Assembly: GCA_032622095.1 (NCBI GenBank)
Contig: CP136061.1
Coordinates: 251,359,582 to 251,423,581, forward strand
Length of the DNA: 64,000 bases
Origin: Siphonodentalium dalli
Taxonomy: Eukaryota; Mollusca; Scaphopoda; Gadilida; Siphonodentaliidae
Direction of reading: 5' to 3'
Notes under the pieces: generated by a model
Told to the model about the DNA's origin: nothing
The model's input: only the letters and a program-made list of their open reading frames with translations
Databases searched by the model: none
Shown: piece by piece, positions 59,465 through 64,000 of the stretch
How the letters are laid out: each line of letters opens with the position of its first letter
Position numbering within the stretch: position 1 is the stretch's first letter
Position numbers and translations under genes: made by a program

Positions 59465-60728
59465 AATAATACATTTGTTTCCGCTAACGAGCTGAAAAAA
59501 TTTAGGGTAGGTAGGTAGGCTTAACTTGTTTTTTTTGTTAACTTTTTTTTTCTCAGTATCTTTAAAAATAACTGTATAATACTTGTCAATAACCCAAACT
59601 ATGCACTTAGCCCCAATCAGGTTAACCCAGATGACAGAGGAACTAGAAACTCCAATTCAATCTTACATATGCTTTAATATTTACATATATACTAGTCTAT
59701 ATACTAATATAGTCTTTGATAATCCTAATATTTCCCATATGTTCTGGCGACAACTGGAGTCAGTCCAGCACCACTGCACTGTTCACATATTGGAGTGACC
59801 GTCTTGTACCGATCTCTTAATGATGGCTTCACAACACTACCTTCTCCTCTGCATTCAGTGAATGATCTAGGTATTTTTTGGCGACACATGCTTTTGGGCA
59901 ATGGCATGCCAAAGTCATAACCCGAAGGCCTGAGCGGAGGAAGGTTTTGGAGGGGTGTGGGTTCTCCCCCTGGAAAATGTTTGAAAATCCATTGCATTTA
60001 GAGATAATCTAGAGCACTTTGAGTCAGTATTTCGAATTTTACTGAGAGGTCAATTTGATCAAGTTTCTCAAGCATAACTTTCGAATTTTTTATATACTAG
60101 TACCGGTATGTATGGATTGGAAATGCTTATAACTTTTTGTCAGATATATTTTGGTTCAATGGATTATGCTTATCCAGTTTGAAATGAGACTTACCATTAT
60201 CACTCTAATTCATATAATAGGCTATTTTATAAAATTCAAGTGAGACACATGCATAATATACTACCTGTACATGTAGTACAGACCCAATGTCTATTAAGTT
60301 AGTAATTGCTATTTATAGTACTAATCTCTATGTTAATCTTTCATTTGGTATTATGAGATCCCACCTGATTAAACCAAGTTGATTCGATCAAATTGTTAAT
60401 ATTCCTGTATTTGATTAAAATACTGAAGTCTGAAGGCTGAATGATAACAAACCTGAACTGAAACTATTTGAAGATGAAAGCTAGATAAAGCCAAACATAC
60501 TTTACAGTATGATTCCAACTGGTAAACTTAAATCTTTTTTTAAACTTATATTTCTTATGTCAATATATATAAATGTTTGCATCTTGTTATGATATGAATT
60601 GGGACCTAACTTGAAAAAGAAAACAATTAAATAATTTCTTTTTGTTTTTTTGTTTTTGTTTTGCAATGGCAATAAACAGTTTAGGGTCGGGGGTTTAAAA
60701 TAGGGTCGGTCGGGTTAGCGGAAACCAA
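59465..60728. mobile_element. nested element with GTTTCCGCTAAC ends
   Basis: tttgtttccgctaacgagct at 59474 is mirrored by gggttagcggaaaccaacgt at 60713, enclosing about 1.2 kb of AT-rich DNA without a coding signal. Probably a non-autonomous element nested in the 4.7-kb segment. Confidence 0.5.
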
Positions 60729-60779
60729 CGTCTTTTTTCTTTTGATAGGCCTAATACTAATTTCGACCATTCTACAACA

Positions 60780-61520
60780 TGAATCGGCTTGCACTTTTAA
60801 GCCATAAAAAAGAAAGCTACACAGTTAGAACACAAATTTATGTACATGTAAAAGTGAAATATCTTAATGGCATACTTTTTGGTAACATGTATACATGTAT
60901 AAGGCATGAAATTGTCCAGTCACTTGTAAACACAGTTTTTGTTTTAACAGGTGAATCCGTACATCATGTCAATACTGTACCAGTCAGAAGAAGTGGTATT
61001 TTTAGGCGCGCCTTTATTGTGATATTGAGGGAGCTCAATTTAGAAAAACGTGTGATTATAGCACAATACCAGTCCCGCTTATTGCAATATTTAATGCAAA
61101 ATATTGCGATACTAAGCGCGCTAAATTTCATACAGACCCGATAGTGTTATATTTATATAATATTAGATAAATACTGTGCATATAGTGTACATATAGCATA
61201 TACAACTATAATTATAAACATATCTAAAACATTTATACAATAAACAATATAGAAGAAGCAAAAAAATTATTTAAAATGTCACAATTTTGAGCGCAAGATG
61301 TTGCAATATTACGCGCAAAATATTGAGATATTTAGTGCAAAATATTGCAATAATATCACAGGCGACATCGCCGACATGCTTACAGGCGTTTCCACTTGCA
61401 ATATTATTGCGATATTGAGTGCGAAAATAGCGTGCTTAAACGACTTAATATACCGTACTATTATACCACTTCTTTTGACTGGTACTGTATATATACCGGT
61501 ATCAATTAACAGCTAGTTGG
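60780..61520. other. AT-rich stretch with clustered gcgc/aatatt motifs
   Basis: Repeated short motifs such as gcaaaatattgcgat, gcgcaaaatattgag and ttgcaatattattgcgatat occur between 61080 and 61430. The frame 60779-61144 has no recognisable domain and I do not call it a gene. Confidence 0.4.
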
Positions 61521-61847
61521 GATTGGAACCATCAAGACAACAGCAGATCCCATAATAACTGTGCACAATGACTTGACGACAATGTCCTCCTGTAGTCGCA
61601 CATTTTCCATGAAATATCAGGGAGTCTGCTATTAAGATGATTTGATAAGAACATCCAACTAATAGTGTACATGTCCTCCAGGTAAACTGTCGTAATACCG
61701 GTAACTTGACAATAACATGGCGAATAATGACAATGTCTCATATCCACACGTTTCAATGAAAATTGATGAATACGAGGTGAATTGGTCTGAGTAATTGTAA
61801 AGTTGCATGGCGTCAGTTCATTGTTTACGGTGTTGTTGACTTTGAAG

Positions 61848-62450
61848 TTCTTGTGAATTACACTGGTGCACACAGTAGTGCAATACATGTATATCCTCTC
61901 ATGTAAATGTACATGCATGTGGGATGATGTGCTTTGAAACAATTACTTGAATCAGATTCTGAACACTGTCAACTGCATTTTCAACATTATAATAGAACCA
62001 GCTGCTCGTTGAGTTGTTGCAAGTCACAATAGTCAACACAGCACTGACGTCTGAATGAAGTGACACCATGGATCATCATCATGCCATGTTGCCATGAATC
62101 TCTTGTGAATTACACTGGTGCACACAGGACATGTATATCCTCTCTTGTAAGTGTACATGGATGTGGGATGATGTGCTTTGAAACAATCACTTGTTGAATC
62201 AGATTCTGAACACTGTGACTGTCAACCTGTCAACTGCATTTTCTACATTGTAATAGAAATGGCTGCTCGTTGAGTTGTTGTTGTTGTTATTATTGTCACT
62301 ATTGGTTGACATCGAAGCTCGTTTTAATTGTACCTGTATCCCCATGTGTCAGGATATACGCTAGTGTTTTTATACTAAGTCACAACAGCACTGAAGTCTG
62401 AATGAAGTGAGACCCTGGATCATGCCATGTTTGCATGAATCTCTTAGTGG
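61848..62450. repeat. ~250-bp duplicated block
   Basis: cttgtgaattacactggtgc ... gatgtgggatgatgtgcttt ... cagattctgaacactgt occurs at 61850-61980 and 62104-62225; ctgaatgaagtga...catgccatgtt occurs near 62050 and 62400. Confidence 0.85.
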
Positions 62451-63247
62451 AAATTTGTCAATGATTAAGTCGATTTTCGAAGAATTTAAACTTGTCCGAT
62501 TATCAAAGGAACCTAACTCAGACCGTCGTTACAACTGTCCACAATCGAAAAAGTAATAGGTTCCCAAAAACAACAATTTACGATCAAATACGAATCGTGA
62601 AATACAAAATGGAGTACTTAACTAAATCCCGATAGAGTTAAGTTTTGTACTCACGCTAATTCGTACTATACGTATAACACACAATTAATGCCGGATAAAT
62701 AATATATAATAAATATCAGCAGGATATGATTCAGCCCTACTGTATGGAGTGATTGCCGTATATAATGTTGTGGCCGATAAATATACTATTGAATTTTCAC
62801 GTCGTAAAGTTTGAATCACGATAATATTAAATTCCAAGGCGGGAATTCTACCAGATTTGATTGCATGCTTGATGTAAAATTACAACAATTTGATGTATAA
62901 TATAATTACGTACCGTCCTTCAAAGATTTGATAGCACAATGTGCTGTAGGAATACCTTTTTTTTCACAGTGTATCATGCATTTATCTCGCAAGAATCAAT
63001 CATAAAGGTATTTGAAGGCAACTGCTAGTAGCAATGCTACAAGTGGAAGTACAGAAATTTTACTTCGCATGTGTTCGCTTTGGTAGAGATGCATGTTTCC
63101 GTTCATATTCTGGCACCATGTTGTTTTCTATGACGAAATGCCTGCAAAACATACCATGCAAACTTGCCATCACATGAACGTACCACTAAAGACCGCTATG
63201 TGCTTAGCTTTTGCAGGCGTTCGGCCTCGCATTTTTTAGATAAAATT

Positions 63248-63302
63248 ACTATGTTGGGTTGTACTACCAGGGATTCGAGTTTTGTGAACGAGCCGGTTCT
63301 CC
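63248..63302. mobile_element. fragment of the foldback element family, copy 3
   Basis: tgttgggttgtac, gggattcgag and gtgaacgagccggttctcc follow the order of the first hairpin arm at 18458-18525 with deletions. Confidence 0.65.
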
Positions 63303-63613
63303 ATTTTCCGTCAATCACATATGTGGGAATATACCATGGGGTTATTTGTAACATTAGGACACTTCTTGATATGCCTTTTCATATATTTACATCGCGAGTG
63401 TGTGTTACACTATAAATCATGTTTGGCGATTGATAAAATGCCTACCTGGGCCTTGCGTGTAATATCCCAATAAACGACAATATAACATGGACGGACGACA
63501 CACTTTGTTGACCTATATATGACTAAATGCTGTAGACATAATAATTGGGCGTGTTTTAAGTGCGCGGTCATAGACCAATCGATCGATAATCTAATCGGTA
63601 TACACAGTGCAGC

Positions 63614-63625
63614 AGTCTCTTTCTT

Positions 63626-63689
<64 letters not shown>

Positions 63690-64000
63690 CTATTTTTCTC
63701 TCTCTCCCTCTCGCTTTCTATTTCTCTCCCTCTCTCTATATATCTCCCCTATCTTCTCTCTCCTCTCTCACCCTCTCTCTTTCTCTCCCCTCTCTCTCCC
63801 CTCTCTATTTCTCTCTCTCATCTCTCTCTTTCTCTCTTCCCTCTCTCTCCCCCTCTCTTTTTCTCTCTCCTCTCTGTCCTCTCTCTTTCTTTCTCCCCTC
63901 TCTCCTCTCTCTCCCCTCACTCTTTCTCTCTCTCTCCCACTCTCTATCTTCCCTATCTCATTATCTCTCATCTCTCCATCTCTCTCTTTCTCTCTCTCTC
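63614..64000. repeat. CT-rich simple sequence
   Basis: A pure (CT)n tract (63631-63684) passes into irregular tctctc/ccctctc sequence to the window edge. Confidence 0.97.

Larger units (their letters stand above)
58464..63190. mobile_element. 4.7-kb segment with long terminal inverted repeats
   Basis: The left arm (58464-58680) and right arm (about 62960-63190) are inverted copies over roughly 200 bp. Shared landmarks include gcaagtttgcacggtatgtc, gcaggcatttcgtcgtagaa and ccagaatatgaacggaaaca. The ends read ggtgcgttcat / atgaacgtacc. The interior has no transposase-like frame. It looks like a large non-autonomous DNA transposon with other repeats nested in it. I find no convincing target duplication. 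Confidence 0.75.

Noticed and set aside
60779-61144. 121-codon frame inside the 4.7-kb inverted-repeat element as a transposase
   Set aside because: No DDE/DDD spacing, zinc finger or other transposase motif is visible and it is far too short.
63768-63971. Arg/Glu-rich minus-strand frame
   Set aside because: Translation of CT-rich simple sequence.

Overview
The window looks like a transposon- and satellite-rich stretch of a metazoan nuclear genome, most likely a marine invertebrate (a lophotrochozoan such as a mollusc is my best guess, not proven). The reasons are AT-rich non-coding DNA, spliceosomal-type signals, several minisatellite/satellite arrays, MITEs with TTAA targets, a LINE tail and an env-bearing Ty3/gypsy element. 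I see no intact host gene, no rRNA or tRNA gene and no bacterial features.

Layout. 1-8.2 kb: a 40/49/55-bp minisatellite, interrupted by a 1771-bp duplicated segment that carries the C-terminal tail of a LINE reverse transcriptase and a foldback hairpin. 9.3-9.85 kb: a small inverted-repeat element. 9.9-15.1 kb: a frameshifted copy of a very large uncharacterised metazoan protein gene, broken by three MITE insertions. Several of these MITEs have termini that are each a near-perfect 69-nt palindrome; further copies lie at 15.6, 34.8 and 36.0 kb. 17.5-19.75 kb: a degenerate tandem repeat, split by a foldback element.

20,041-32,797: the centrepiece, a 12.76-kb, apparently young Ty3/gypsy (Metaviridae-type) provirus. 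It has 598-bp LTRs differing at one base and a 4-bp target duplication. Its order is leader with a consensus splice donor, gag, a TTTAAAC -1 frameshift site, pol (protease, RT, RNase H, integrase), a splice acceptor, an F-type envelope gene, an SGNH/GDSL-esterase-like ORF four bases after the env stop, a 3' non-coding region with tandem repeats and a hairpin, then a polypurine tract. Gag and Gag-Pol would come from the unspliced RNA; Env and possibly the esterase-like ORF from a spliced RNA.

33-48.5 kb: a second foldback element, more MITEs (piggyBac-like and Kolobok-like TTAA elements), 49-bp and 90-bp minisatellites and GA-rich arrays. 48.7-51.1 kb: roughly 628-bp units, each with a 16-17-nt poly-G tract. 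51.1-57.5 kb: about 100 copies of a 62-bp satellite. 58.46-63.19 kb: a 4.7-kb segment bounded by long inverted repeats with no recognisable transposase. 63.6-64 kb: CT-rich simple sequence running off the window.
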